From Cyanoderma ruficeps (Eukaryota > Chordata > Aves > Passeriformes > Timaliidae), in contig VZDJ01000346.1 in NCBI GenBank assembly GCA_008694505.1, positions 7,675,244 to 7,739,243 of the forward strand: DNA of 64,000 nucleotides, read 5' to 3'. Below the pieces are notes generated by a model. It did not search any database. It saw only the letters and a program-made list of their open reading frames with translations, and was not told the DNA's origin. Positions 51,537 through 64,000 of the stretch are shown one piece after another (position 1 is the first letter of the stretch; each line of letters begins with the position of its first letter). The position numbers and the translations under genes were made by a program.

Positions 51537-53273
51537 AGCATTCATAATATAAACATGCTTTTCATTACATAGGTTAGGTGAAGTTTTCCTGAACCAGATC
51601 CTCTTCAGCATTTTACACTCGTATTTTTATGTGTGAGTGACTGCTCCAGAAATCAGTGTGAAACTGGGACAAGACAGCTCTCCAAGTTTCATTAAAGATT
51701 TTTTTTTGTTTGTAAAACAGTTTCCTCCAAAGTTTTTTCGATTTAGAATTTAAAAAAAATGATGGTGAAACAATTTATGACAGCTCTTCCCTGTCAATCC
51801 TGCTAAATCAAAAAGACAGTTAGAAGTGTAGAGTTAACCAAAGTACAAATCCTAAGCCTGAGAAGAAGAGGAGACAGCAATGATTGTATGAAGAAAAGTT
51901 TTCTGTAATGCCACTTTCCTTTTGGTACACCAAATGAAGCTAAGGCTTAGATCCATAACCGAGCTGCTCTCAGAGAAATTATTCCAATTTTTTCTAAGGC
52001 TAAGAGCAGGAAAAAATAAAAACAAAACTGTGATGGCTTGGAAAAGCAGATGAAAGACAGCCTGCTCTGCTGAGTGTGGAGGGATACCGTTGCTAACACC
52101 ACATGTACATAAAACAGCATCCACACAGTGATGCTGAGCAGCCTTCAGACTCTCTGCCCATGGAGCTCCCTGGGGGAACCCTCAGAAACCAGTTAAAAGT
52201 CCCTCCCAGCCCATGCTTCAGAGAAAACCCCAAAACCCCCCACGTGAGGATCTAAGTGCTTTCCAACGAAATTACCTCAGACTAATTGGAAAAGCAGGAA
52301 CAGTATGCAATTGCCCTCAACGCAGTGATATTTAGAGTTTGCCTGCACAAATTAAAGTCCACCCATGTGTCAATATTTCTCCAACTTCCAGGCCACTGGC
52401 GTGCCTGCTTATCCCCAGCTCTGAGCAGTTCCAGCTGCTGTGGGTGAGCACACCCTGTCTGTGGCTGCTGGGATGGATGGAGGCAGGACCTGCTCAGCTG
52501 GGTGCCCTCCACACCAGCCTGTGGAAATCTCCAGGTACCTAACCTGCTCCTGCCCCACTACTAGCCAGCCTGAATGAGGTGTCTTATTTGTATCCAACGG
52601 TGTGGGTAAGACTGGGGCTGGCCTCAGGTGCTTCACCCTGGGCAATATTTTTCCCTTTAGTTGAGGCCTGCTCTACTTACTCCCATCAGTTCCCCATCAG
52701 GAGTAGTTTCCACTGGCAAGGAATCATAAGTCTTGATGGAAGCATGTGCACAGATGGTGTGGGAACAACAGGGAAAAGAAGAGAGGATATGGGATATTCA
52801 GGGATTAAGAGATAGTCTTTCCATGGAAGGATGGGGAGATTGTTTCACTCCAAAGCCCACATTGGCAAAGGTCTCAGTGAACAGCCTTGGCTAGAAATTC
52901 AAACTTCAGCGTGGTTTCAGAGTCACTGTGCATACCCCGGGCAGTGCAAATATACTTTCATTTACTGTGGATTCAGGAAGAATTGTTAATTAGTCAGTTT
53001 TCTGCATAAGCAATAAATACAAGTATTGCAATAAAAATATGGCCACAAATTTGTTAGTTTGAATTTCTGTCTCTTAAATAATAGCTTTATGAACATGTTT
53101 TCTAGATCCCTTCCCAGACTTCCCCACACCAAACTACCCAATACTTTGGAGGGTAGATTCGCCCAGGGCCAGCAAGATGGGAAGTTGGCACAGCAGTGCC
53201 TGCATTAACTGAAATCTGCAAGAATTTGGATTGTGTATTTGGATTTGTGTATTTGATTATTCCTGTGTGCCCT

Positions 53274-53296
53274 CCCCCCACCCCCACCCCCACCCC
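53274..53296 (-). repeat. G-quadruplex-forming repeat (C5A units on plus strand)
   Basis: Plus strand C6-A-C5-A-C5-A-C4. The minus strand therefore has four runs of 4-6 G separated by single T loops, the most stable class of G-quadruplex motif. Confidence 0.9.
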
Positions 53297-56267
53297 TGTA
53301 ATGATCACATGAATTTTCATAACCATTTATGGTGTTGAAAAGAGGAGCCAGGTTTCTTGCTGTTTACTGTTATGCATAATTTCTCAGATTCACTTTCCTT
53401 TATTGCTGCAGTTTTCTTTACTCTGTATTAACTCATCCCCACAGGCCATCTTTAGCCAGATTACTGACAACTGATTTAATCGGTGTTATAGGGATGAACT
53501 CTGAGAAGGTCTGATGGCACAGCACGAGCTGCCTGGAGCTGGCAACCAGTTGTAACATACCCCAAGTAACTATCCTTTCCTATTTATTTTTGTAGTCTTG
53601 AGTGATGATGCTATTTTTCATAAATGGATTCGTTTTGGACAACAGGATGCTACACTGTTTTGAGAGTTTGTTATTGTTTTAAATAAACACCACTGAAGTA
53701 CCAGGTGGGAATTTAACTAATGGTTGGAAATCAAGAGGCCATTAGTCCTACACTCAGCTTGGACAGGCTGAGTCCAAATTTCATTTGAGTGTCTCTTTAT
53801 GGAGAAGGATAGTGTGAGGGCTGTGCTATGGAGCTGGAAACAAAGCAGATCATTAGGAACCTTGGGTAGGGTGCTGGGGCATGAACTCTGCATGGGTCAG
53901 CTTGCACCTTAGGGTGGGTTTTGGCTAGGAGGACTTCTGGCAAGGTGCTGGCTGGGTAGAGAGATGTATGCGGGTGGCTCTGAGTCAGGGGTGTTACCAG
54001 CTCTTCTAGCATGACATCACTATTCAGGAAGCATTAATTTTAGTAACAGAATGTGACTTTATGTTGAGGGGAAGTACACAGAGAGCTTTGAGTAAAAAGC
54101 ACATGACTACAAAGGAGTGTGATTACTTCCGAATTGTGAAATAAATGAAAGTGGCTTGTGTATTGTCTTTCTGTGGTGCTGCTTATAGACAGCAGTTGTA
54201 CAGCAGCTCTTGAGTTTCCTTTCTGGAAATATGCTTCAGACCACAGGAAATTGCTAAGTTTAAATAAATGAGTTTATTAACTAAATAGGAAAGCTACCAA
54301 GTCCGGACCCCTTGTGATCACATTTCCCATTACATTCTGGTAACTGTTTGAAACTCAGGCAAAAATCCTGACACTTCAAATAGTAGAAGCCACATGGACT
54401 GTCCATGGCTTCAGCAGAACTGCATGAAGATGTGAAGAGGGACTGAAGCATGGAGTGATTTAGCCTTAGATATCTCGTCCAATCTTTGCAGCATGGGATC
54501 TCAGATGGCTCTAATTACACAAAATTTTGGATTGTGGCTCTCCAGTTTCCTTTTCATGTTCTCAGTTCCCTTACCTTGAATGTAGACTAATTTTGCATTA
54601 AAGAGGTGATTGCTTCTGGCAAGCTGGAAAGTGGTACTTGCCACGTGCCAGAAATTGCTGCAGTTGATCATGCCTGCTTCTGAGATCCCACCAAAATTAC
54701 CTGACTTACCTTGGAAACACAGCAGGTAATGGCAGGACTGTATAAACTTAATACTGCCATGAAGGGAAAATTTAATCCCATGGAGGCAGGCACAAGAGGC
54801 TGCTGACCACAAGACATAATGGAAAAATAACGCGCTGAAAAAAAGTTGCTTTAAGGCCATTTGATTCATTGGTTTCCTCTCTGGAAATGTAAAAGAAGTG
54901 GAGAAAACTACCTTAGAAATAGAAGAGAACTCAACAATACCCATAATGAGGAATAAGGAGGAGCCTTTTGCTGCCATAGTGTGGGCAATGATTGACTAAA
55001 TGCCATCATCAAAGGTTAATATCCGAAAACTGGCCAGCGTTTCTGTGACTGCACAACACTCCATGATTCAGCTGTTTGATGCTGTCTGTCATCCTCTGGG
55101 AATGCAGCTGGTACCATACAGACAGAAAAACACAGAGCCTGTAGCTTCCTAGGAACTTGGGTCTCCCATGTGGCTAAGAAGTGGCCCAACAACTCGTTGA
55201 AGTCCTTTACTAAAAGGATCAAGCTCCATCTTAAAACTCTTCAGCTTTTTTTTTTCCTACTGCCCGACTAGGAAGCTGAGCCATGACCTCCGTGTCCTTG
55301 GAGGGTCAGGTAAGAATTTACAGAGAGCAGCTGCCAAGGTCTCACTTTGTTAAGCTGAAGCAGCCAGCCCCATGCAGTCTATTAAGAGGAGACTGGGACA
55401 GCCAGAGAGTGAGAGGGGTGGAAATGCTCTTCAGGAAGATTTTGAGGTGTTATTCCCTTCATTACCGAGGTCGAGGAGCTGTCTAGCTGTGCTGCTTCTG
55501 TCCTGACCAGCTGTGTTGGTGACATGCCAGCTCTGTGCCATCCCAAGAGCACATGGCCATGGAGGGCAGAGCTGAGCCCCGTGTCACTGAACAAGAGGAA
55601 GTGTCTGACCCTACCAGCAAGGAAATGAGTTCAGGCCTTAAGGACAAGAGCAGCAGGTCACTCTTCCTTTGTGGAAGGAGCTTTGATGTGCAGATGTGAT
55701 GTCCAGTTGTCTCCCTGTCCAATTAAGAAGTGAGGCTAGTGAGAGCTGTCCTGTGGAAGGCTGCTGGCCATCGCCACTGCACTGCCCAGAGGCACAGCTC
55801 TAGGCATGAACTCAGGGCACCTGGCTGATGGACACTCAACACCCTGCAAGGCCCCCCTGAGCCAGCCTCTCCAACAACTTTTTAAAGAGCTCAATCTCAA
55901 CATAAATTTCAAAGGGGGTTTGAACTACTTGCAATTACAGCTACGTTATGCTTGAAGTCCCGAGTGTCCATGAGGGTTTTTCAAATGCTATTTTTGCTTC
56001 TGCAAACAAAGGAACCCTTGATACCAAATGAGTGACTACATCCCCCAAGTATGCTGTCCTGTCTAAATATGGACATATTAGTAAGCATTTGTTTTCATTA
56101 TCTGAAAAAAGAGGAATTGCTATTTCAATTTTTTCCCCTGAATTTTAATAGAGAGAAGAAAAAAACTTTTGGATGAAGACAGTTTTTCATTTTCCCAAGA
56201 AAAAATTACTTCGGTGTGTGCAACACTGGCCTTGCTTCTGCAACAAAAATACTCTTTCAGGATATTT

Positions 56268-56296
56268 TGATGATGTCCCCTGGGGGGACATCATCA
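56268..56296. repeat. perfect 13-bp inverted repeat with 3-nt spacer
   Basis: TGATGATGTCCCC at 56268-56280, spacer TGG, and its exact reverse complement at 56284-56296. It would fold as a hairpin in either RNA strand or as a small cruciform. Confidence 0.95.
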
Positions 56297-57360
56297 TCAG
56301 CTGTTTTCCAGATGTTTTAGCCTGTCTTAATCATACTCTTTCACTGGCCATGAGATCTGATTCAAAGCTGAAGAACGTCATTCCATCCGGCACAGCACTT
56401 CTGAGTCTACAGGAAGTATTTGGGTTTTGCAGCTTATAGACATGAATTTAATTAAAAGATAAACTGAAATAAATCTATTTACAGTGTAGTTATGCATACA
56501 ACACACCATTGGCAGTCTAGACCAACCAGCATTGCCACTAGGCGAAGCATGTTCAGTTTACATCTTGTGTGTTTAATGCATCAGGTTGAACTTTATAACT
56601 CTGCCCTGGCAAATGCAGGGTGCCTTGCTGTCCTCAATACTTACTATCATCAGAAAATGCCCTATCTTGCTGCCCACCTCTCTGTCTAGGTCTTTTATGA
56701 GTCTGTTGATCAGCAGGTCCCAGCATAAACTGCTAAAGTCTGTCCGTGACCTTCCTCCATTGTAAAAAAGTTGTGGTTTGTTTCCTTTTTTGTAACCAAG
56801 CCTGCAGTTGCCTGGGGGCTCTGGTTATGAGTATTGTCAGAAGTCATTGGCCAAGAAGCAAGGTGGTCTCATTCTTTGCATCTGCCACGAGTCAGCGCAC
56901 AGTGGTTTCTACACCAGCTCTGCAATGCAGGGGTCTGCCTTTACCCTAAACAACAAACTTTGGCTTTTAGACTGAAGTTGTCCATCAAAAACACTCTTTT
57001 CCCCATTGCTCCACTCTCTGAGTAGTCATTTATTCCTTCATGCAGTAGAGGTAAACTGCTTCTTAATCAAAACCATATCCTCCGCATCCATTTCCTATTG
57101 AACAATAATAATAATGACTTGTTGTATATTTCTGCTCTTAAAAGTAAATTGGCTGTGCGTGTCTCAGGGAATTTATGCAGGGCCTAGTTTGGGGGGGTCT
57201 AAGCTGTGAATGAGGCCCTTGGGTTCTCCCTGGAAGCCTAACATGGAGATGACAGTCCTCTGTGTGACTGAAATCATGTCTGCTACACACATGGCCATCC
57301 TGAGATTTTCTTTGCTCTGTCAACAGATGTAGTCTCCAACTAGCAAAACAAAATGTAGGA

Positions 57361-57470
57361 GAATTTTTGAAAAATTAAGTTCTGACTATTTTTTGAAAAA
57401 AGGCTTGAGGATTTTTTTGAAAAGTAGTTTTTTTTTTGAAGCTTCTGGACTTTTTGAAATGTAGCTTTTG
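57361..57470 (+). repeat. degenerate TTTTTGAAA tandem repeat
   Basis: TTTTTGAAA recurs four times (near 57364, 57390, 57413 and 57450), each followed by a variable TAG/AAG-TTTT segment. The unit is about 24-37 bp. Looks like a decayed minisatellite or slippage product. Confidence 0.5.
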
Positions 57471-59766
57471 CCCATAATTTCTGTAAAAATTTAAATACTT
57501 TCATTGTTCTGACATTGTTTCTCCAGGAATCTTTGTTTTAAGTCATATTGAATTCAATGAATTTCTCTTGTTTTCATTCATAAAGGACCAAGTTCTACAA
57601 ACACCAGAACACACCAGAGCTTTGTGGGAAATGGACATATCCAGTTTTGTATGCACTCTTGCTTTTGTTAGCTTCCCAAAAACATATCAGCCAGTATTTT
57701 TTTCTTTCAGAAAGGAGGGGAAAAAAGAAAGATCCTGTTTATGTGGATGATGAAAATAAATATTTTCTTTAATGGATGCCAAATGTTAGGCTAACAACCA
57801 AGAGAGTTCGATCACACCTCCTAAAAATGCAGATGAAGGAAAAACTCTCTAAAAAGTTTTTTCATGTTTTACTCTTGATTTTCCCAGTTATCAGACTCCT
57901 GGGATTTGCACTTTTGGGACGAATGACGTGGTGTGGCCCCTTGGCTTCACAGAGGCTGAGAGTGAGGTGTTGTTTTGGCAGTCTGAAGACAGGACTTACC
58001 AGCTCCTTCCCACTTCCCTGGCCCGTGGGCTGGTTAGAGCATGTCAAAGCAGAAGTCACGTTGAGGTCACAATGCCACCAGCATCCTAGGATGAGCCCAA
58101 GGCTCGTTACTCCTCTGTTCTGAGCACACACCCTGTCACGGTTTCATTGTACCCAGCCAACTCATTGCTTCTCCAAATACATGTTGCCAGCCAACTGGAA
58201 TAGCAGGTCTTATTTTTGTGTCCATGCCTCAGCATTTTGCTTCTGCACTGGGATTGTGACCCCATCCATCCTTGACCTGCCCATGACAGGCTCAGACAGG
58301 AGGAAAGAGTCCAAACATCAAAACTCTCAAAAATGTAAGGTAGAATGATTTTTCTGCCCTTTATTTTTGTCCACTGTCTACCAGTGCCATGGGAGAAGTC
58401 CACAAAAGCGAATAGCAGAGTAGGTGGGTTATGCAAGCCAATGGGCAGTTCCTGTTACCACAAACCTGTCTCCAGGGGCTACAGAGTCCCACAGAGTTGA
58501 AAAGGGAATTTTCGTGCTGTGGGAATGCTTGAAATTGTTTAGGCGCTTGCTCACATACTTCCACAAGTCTCACTTAGAGGGAGGAAGAAGCACAAAACTT
58601 AGGACAAAAACATACACATTGAAAAGTAAGAATTGGAGGGGTCTTTTCTTTATTTTTTGCTTTTGCAAAGGAAGTGGATGCAGGTAAGTAAAAAAATAAA
58701 TGTGGATTCTAGTTTCTTGGTATTTGATTATTCAAGGGAATAAGAGGTACAGCAAAAATCCAACCTGCAGTTTGGCAGAGAACAATACCATTATCCCATA
58801 GGAAGTAGAGACCATTTATTTCAGTGCTCTCTCTTCCTGATCTGTAACCCCCATGTAAACTTTATGCAGACTTCACAGAGCAGGACTGTGGCAGGTTCAA
58901 GGAGTAAGGTCTTTCCTGTACACTTACATTAAAACAAACCTAGTATTTGCCAGAGGCAGCCTTCAGTTTGTTTTCATAAAGAGGAAGTGCAGTGAACTTC
59001 TTCATGGAGATTTCACTTATGATCTTCCTCACTTTATTTTCCCTTCATATTAAAATAGACCTTTTAGGCTGAAAGTTGATTATTCCACTTTGTACATGCA
59101 AAGCCTAATAGAATGGCGTGAGATGAGAAGTAAAAGCTAGTCCAGAATGGCACACGGAAGAAAACAGCTTCAGCTGCAAATGATGAACCAGTCAGGATCT
59201 AAAAATCATTTCTCTCCTTCAAGTTGAAAAAAAAACATAGCAACAAATATAATGTCTGGGTGGTATGAGCAAAAGTCCTGGAATCAGATGTTTAAAATAA
59301 AAAGGAAATTGTTTAAGCATATGAAGTTTGTCTTAGGAGCTGTTGGAGGGCAGAGAGGAAAGAATCATTTGCTAATTGTGCCATACATTTTAGAGGTTCT
59401 CCTCATTTATTCCAGTCACATACATACGAACTCTTTTACTATGGAGAGCTATTTAGCCTGCAGAGAACCACATTTCAGTGTGCATGCATTGTAAAACCAC
59501 TATAGGAAGAGTGTTTAGTGAGCAGCTAATGACTTCCTTAAAAGCATAATACAGTTAACAGTTGAGAGGATGTACAGCTAAATATGGCCCTTGTAAAACT
59601 TAGCAGATTCCATTAAAAAACAGACATGCAGGAAGTGTCTAGTTCCTATTAGAACTGATTGTATACAGTTGCATGGGAAGAAATAAATTTAGTGTACAGA
59701 ATTTTACATCACATCCTTTGAAAGCATTGAAATCCTCTGGGGTCCGCAAATCTGTGCATCTGGTCC

Positions 59767-59790
59767 ACATACACACATACACACACAAAC
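59767..59790. repeat. short CA dinucleotide run
   Basis: An imperfect ACATACACACATACACACAC run. Confidence 0.8.
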
Positions 59791-60724
59791 AATTAACTGG
59801 TGTGCAGTGACTTTAAAGGAAAATGTGCATCTAAAACTCAGAGTCTGCACATCCCAAAGTGAAGGCAACATCCTACTGACTGCAGCCAGCCTGGGTTTGG
59901 TTACACCTGAACCTGTAAATTAGGGTCTCCCCTTACAGATACTACACTCACCCAGAGGGACACCAGGTCCATGTAAAGGAGGGGGAAATCCATCCCTGTA
60001 ATTTCTGTGTTAGAAAAGCAATCCCATTTTCCTATTTGATATAATTTTCTATTTTGAAAATTAAAACAGAGCTAATGCTAAAATTTCCTTCATTGGATTA
60101 TTAATTTATTATGAACGGCAATTATGCATTCAGTCTTACTCAAGTTAAATGATTTTATGAGACTGTGTTTATTTTCAAGATATTTTCAAGGAAAAGACTT
60201 GGAGCCAGAATCATTTAGCATTGAAAGATCTCTGTTCACAGGAACCTGAAAAACCTTTCTCAACTGTATTTGAAATGATTTTTTAATTCATTTGCAGGGA
60301 CATCAGAGAATCAATTTGCCTCTAGCCACAGTCCTGACGCCAGCAGGTAAAGCCAAGGAAATGACCCAGAGAGTATCAAGATAAATCCCTGATGAAATCC
60401 AAAGCAAAATTGCCTACTGGAAACCTAATGAACTGGACTCAGAAGATGTTCATGGACCCAAACAAAAGCTTTTTCTTTCCCCAGAAAGACTCAATTTCCA
60501 TTGACACAGTGAAGCTTCAAGCTTGTAGTGTGAGGATGCCCCAGCTGAGGAGTTCAGGACCTTAGGAAGGAGTGAAGTTTCAGGCATATGAACAGCACGG
60601 GCTCTCACTGGTTACTTGTGCTGTTCTGCAGACGACAGTGGGAACAAGACTCATGTGGGGCTTCCTTGCTTCATGCTGCCCTGTGGTCTGGCAGCTGAGG
60701 AGTAATCAAGGAAAGAAATGTTTA

Positions 60725-61560
60725 AAACAAATAGTTATAGAATTGTTTATGTTGGAAAAGACCTCTAAGATCATGAAGTCCAACCATTAACCTGGCACTG
60801 CCAAATGCACCATTAAACTAAAAGCCGCATCTACATGTCTTTTAAATACCTCTGGGGTGGTGACTCCACCATTTCTGTGAGCACCCTATTCCCATGTCTG
60901 ACAACCCTTTTAGTGAAGAAGTTTTTTCTAATATCCAGTCTAAACAGCCCCTGGCACAATTTGAAGTAATTTCCTCTTGTCATATAGATTATTACTTGGA
61001 AGAGGAGTCTGTCCCTCTCCTCACTACAAACTTCTTTTGGGCAGTTGTAGAGAGTGAAAAGGTCATCCCCGAGCCTCCTTTTTTCCAGGCTAAGCCAGCC
61101 CAGCTCCCTCAGCTGCTCCTCATAGGATTTGTTCTCCAAACCCTTTACCAGCTTCATTACCCATCTCAGGACACCAGTCTTTTGTGTAGTGAGGGACCCA
61201 AAATTGAACTGAATTCAAGTTGTGGCCTTCACGGGGGGACAATCGCTGCCCTGGTCCTTCTGGCCATATTGTTTCTGATACAGGCCAGGATGCCATTGGC
61301 TTCTTATCCACCTGGGTGCACAGTGGCTCATATCCAGCCACTGTCAGCCAGCACCTCCAGGTCCTTCCCAACGGGCCCCTTCCCAGCTACTCTGCCCCCA
61401 GCCTGTAGCACTGCCTGGGGTAGTTGTGACACAAGTGCAGGACTCATCACTTCATCTTGTGGAGCCTCACACAATTGGCCTGGGCCCAGCCTTGGCCCTC
61501 CTACTCTCCATCAGATCAACACTCTTACAGCCAAACACCCTTGAAACATCTTACTTTGCA
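60725..61560 (-). mobile_element. CR1 LINE, 5'-truncated copy, minus strand
   Basis: The largest transposon in the window. Near 60736 the plus strand shows the reverse complement of the CR1 3' end (ATAGAATTGTTTATGTTGGA, then AAAGACC and AGTCCAACC). On the minus strand, 61157-60831 translates to LVKGLENKSYEEQLRELGWL, then LEKRRLGDD and FRLDIRKNFFTKRV, the typical end of the CR1 ORF2 protein. Sequence up to about 61560 continues into upstream ORF2 with frame breaks. Substitutions and indels mark it as old and inactive. Confidence 0.93.
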
Positions 61561-64000
61561 GCATCCCAAAATAATTCCCTTCCTCTGGTGCCCAGGCCAT
61601 CATTAACAGAGAAGTTAAAAACTCGGACTGATGGAAGAAAGCAGCAGATATCATATAATGGAAGGAGTCCTTCTTTGGCAGGTTAATAACAATGTATCAC
61701 TGGTAGCAAATATTTTTCATATTCCAAAGAGAATGTTAAGTTAGTGTGGCAGACACATCTGAGCTCAGTACCAGTAAGCAAGAGAGAAGTGAAGACTATC
61801 ACTATTGCAAAGAAGGTGGCTTAAAAATGAAGTGGACTTTTCACTGTGAGGCCTGGATTTTATGTTGTATTTTTATTACTACAGATGGTTTTGTGGGGAA
61901 TATGATGGCTATCCTGCTGTGGTGGATGAATTACATTCAATTTAGAAGCCTGAATTTTGACTCTACAGGTTTTGAAGGAAATAAATAAACAGTTTCACAC
62001 AGGAAATGAGCAGAAGTCTCTCTGTGGCACACAGCATTTGCACATCATTGATTTGTGATTTGATATTAAATGGACTACCTTGTGTAGAGAATATGTCACT
62101 GACATAAACTTCACAAACAGCACCAACAACCAGCTTCCTAAGAGCCCAGGCAAAATGAATGCAGTCCCCAGCATCTCGTCATCCATTTTCCAACTGCTGA
62201 AGTGCTTGGGCTAACAGCTACTCTACCTGTGGCTTTTGCATAGTTTGTCCAGAACTGGAGTGATACACTTATGTTTTTACACACATAAAAATATAAGCAG
62301 GTTATAGATGTGCTGCTTAAAAACTTCTTTTAGCAACAGAATCATCACAGATGTGCTTCTGCTGAGTCTGAGTCAGAACTACCCAACAAGGGCTAACATC
62401 AGCTGCTGCACAAGACAGTGACTGGCTCCGGTGGGTCTCTTGTAGGGCTGTCACCAACCTCTTCCTTGCCCTTCCCAGCCTAACGAAAAGGTCATTAATA
62501 TTATTACTACTAGCACAACAGAGATCCTAGCACATATTAAAAAGCCTTATAATTTGACGTATCTGCCCAAGATGTCAGTGAAGGCTCAAGAGTTTCTTGC
62601 CTCCTCCTTCCCAGAATCAGTATTTCTGGTGGGATTTAGGCTCCTGGTCCAAGGGCAGGCAGCAGCTGCCCAGTCTCATGACCTGCGAGGGTTACCTGGT
62701 GTCATCGTGGAGGGAGTTCATTAGCTCAGTTCTGTAATGTCACATCATATCACATCATGTTCTCAGGCATAAGATCACCAGCAGCTGTGGAGTGATTTCC
62801 TTTGCCTGTCCCACATCAAACAGGAGGTTTCAAGCTCCCTATTACAAATGTCTTCAAGACGCAAGTCCTCTCAGGAAAGATGAGCAGAAAAAGATGGGAG
62901 AGGAAGGGTTTATCTTTATAGCAAGGAGTGCAGAAAGAATTACAGCTGTCAGATCTGAAGTGACTTTTTCTCATAGTCATTTTTTGACACTAACATAGTG
63001 GCATGTTGAGACTCATGAAGTCACACCAGCACACTTTGCATTAACACCACAAAAAGCCATCAGCCACTGTCTTCTCTGTAGCAGTGTTTGATCTGGGAGG
63101 GTCAGTCCTTCAGGAGAAGCCCACATTACCTGGTGGCAGCAGGAGCTGAGGGAGGCAGTCCTATGATTACACCATGTCTTAAGATCACACCCTTGGGCTG
63201 ACTGCCTGAATGATCCTTAAACAAGGTGTAGGATGACCCAAGTGATACAATTCTGTGGAAATCTCAAGTGTATCTTCAGGGTAAGGGTGTTTTCCAGCAG
63301 CCTCAGCAGAAAGCATGGGTGCAGATCCTTCTCCCCAGACTAATCCACCAAGATTGTCCCAAATTCTTCCCACAGTTTGCACGGACACTGAGGCCAACAC
63401 CTCTTTAGCATGTCACCGCTGTTATCAGGCCTCTTTTACCTATGGAGATGAACTACACCATCTCAGTTACTGATTTGGTAAAGCTGTGAGGCCACAAAGC
63501 ACCTTCTAGAGGGCTACTTTCCTAAGAAAGGCTCCATCAACAAAAGGAAGAGCCAGGTCTCAGCCGGATTCAGGACATCTATGCTGGTCTGAAAAGCACT
63601 AGGTAGGCAGGCCTGGAGGTCACACAGAGGGCTAATAATCTTGCCTGTTAATTCCCTCCATCTGTAGCCAGCCACAGTGGATTAAGGTGTTGATTAAACC
63701 AGTTATTCCAAAGCCAACACAGAGAAAACAGCCCACCTGAGAGCTCATTACCTGTAAAAGAGGATGAGGAGTGGAAGTGCTGGCCACTGGTGGTGATCTG
63801 CAGCCCAGGCTCCAGGGCTTGGCCAAGGAGAGCCTAGCACTGAACCAGAACCTTGCTCAGTCCCCTGAAGAGCTCTGGGAAGAGAAGAGAAACAATGTCT
63901 GAGCTCTCCCTCAGAGTGTCCAAGACCCAGACCAACATGCCATCATGAGTCTCCACTGGCACTTTAGTTGAGAAGTAGGTTGGAAATATAGTGCAGCAAT
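61561..64000. other. intergenic, no gene seen
   Basis: Unique sequence to the right edge. In mammals the next gene in this direction is SDC2, but I see neither its signal-peptide exon nor a CpG island here. Confidence 0.6.

Larger units (their letters stand above)
51537..60720. other. intergenic, no gene seen
   Basis: No exon or transposon recognised. Contents are the G4 motif at 53274-53296, an inverted repeat at 56268-56296, a degenerate tandem repeat at 57361-57470 and a CA run near 59767-59790. Confidence 0.6.

Noticed and set aside
52224..52243. CCCCAAAACCCC telomere-like words
   Set aside because: Only two short units, no array; not the vertebrate TTAGGG repeat.
54501..54977. 158-codon minus-strand open frame
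   Set aside because: No recognisable domain or convincing exon/promoter context. Composition looks like translated AT-rich DNA. One frame of this length by chance in 64 kb is plausible.
60831..61544. Open frames of 216 codons (plus) and 108 codons (minus)
   Set aside because: The minus frame is the decayed end of CR1 ORF2 and the plus frame is its antisense; neither is a host gene.
61561..64000. Possible first exon of SDC2, expected downstream by synteny
   Set aside because: No CpG island, signal-peptide coding sequence or syndecan motif is visible; the gene probably begins beyond the right edge.

Overview
This is a stretch of vertebrate nuclear DNA, most likely from a bird. The coding exons are close to their mammalian counterparts. 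The only interspersed repeats I can recognise are a few fragments of CR1, the dominant avian/reptilian LINE. Repeat density is low, and PTDSS1 is compact (about 26 kb from start to stop codon). A crocodilian or turtle cannot be excluded from sequence alone. Two isolated N bases (24694 and 46276) mark it as an assembled genome draft.

Layout. Positions 884-7788 on the minus strand hold the first four coding exons (273 codons) of MTERF3, a mitochondrial transcription/ribosome-biogenesis factor; its C-terminal exons lie beyond the left edge. Positions 8607-34504 on the plus strand hold the complete PTDSS1 gene, phosphatidylserine synthase 1. I could assemble all 13 coding exons from the sequence with consistent phase and canonical GT/AG sites; they encode 473 residues. 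The two genes are head to head, with 818 bp between their start codons, inside a CpG island (about 7550-8990) that looks like a shared TATA-less bidirectional promoter. The MTERF3-PTDSS1 order matches the mammalian arrangement, where SDC2 follows further downstream.

From about 35.7 kb to the right edge I find no convincing protein-coding exon. This part holds a probable PTDSS1 3' UTR of uncertain length, three CR1 fragments (about 42786-43050 plus strand; 46075-46132 minus; 60725-61560 minus), microsatellites (CCAT/CCAC, TA, a short CA), a GT-rich tract, a very strong G-quadruplex motif, a perfect 13-bp inverted repeat, and several AT-rich non-repetitive blocks that could be conserved non-coding elements.

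Functionally the two genes are independent: PTDSS1 makes phosphatidylserine in the ER/mitochondria-associated membrane, and MTERF3 acts inside mitochondria on mtDNA expression. The shared promoter could coordinate them, but that is inference. I found no operon, CRISPR, phage or other novel multi-gene system. The points worth a second look are mostly structural: a tandem acceptor in PTDSS1, strand-biased GT tracts, the G4 motif, the palindrome, and one unexplained open frame with exon-like edges inside an MTERF3 intron.
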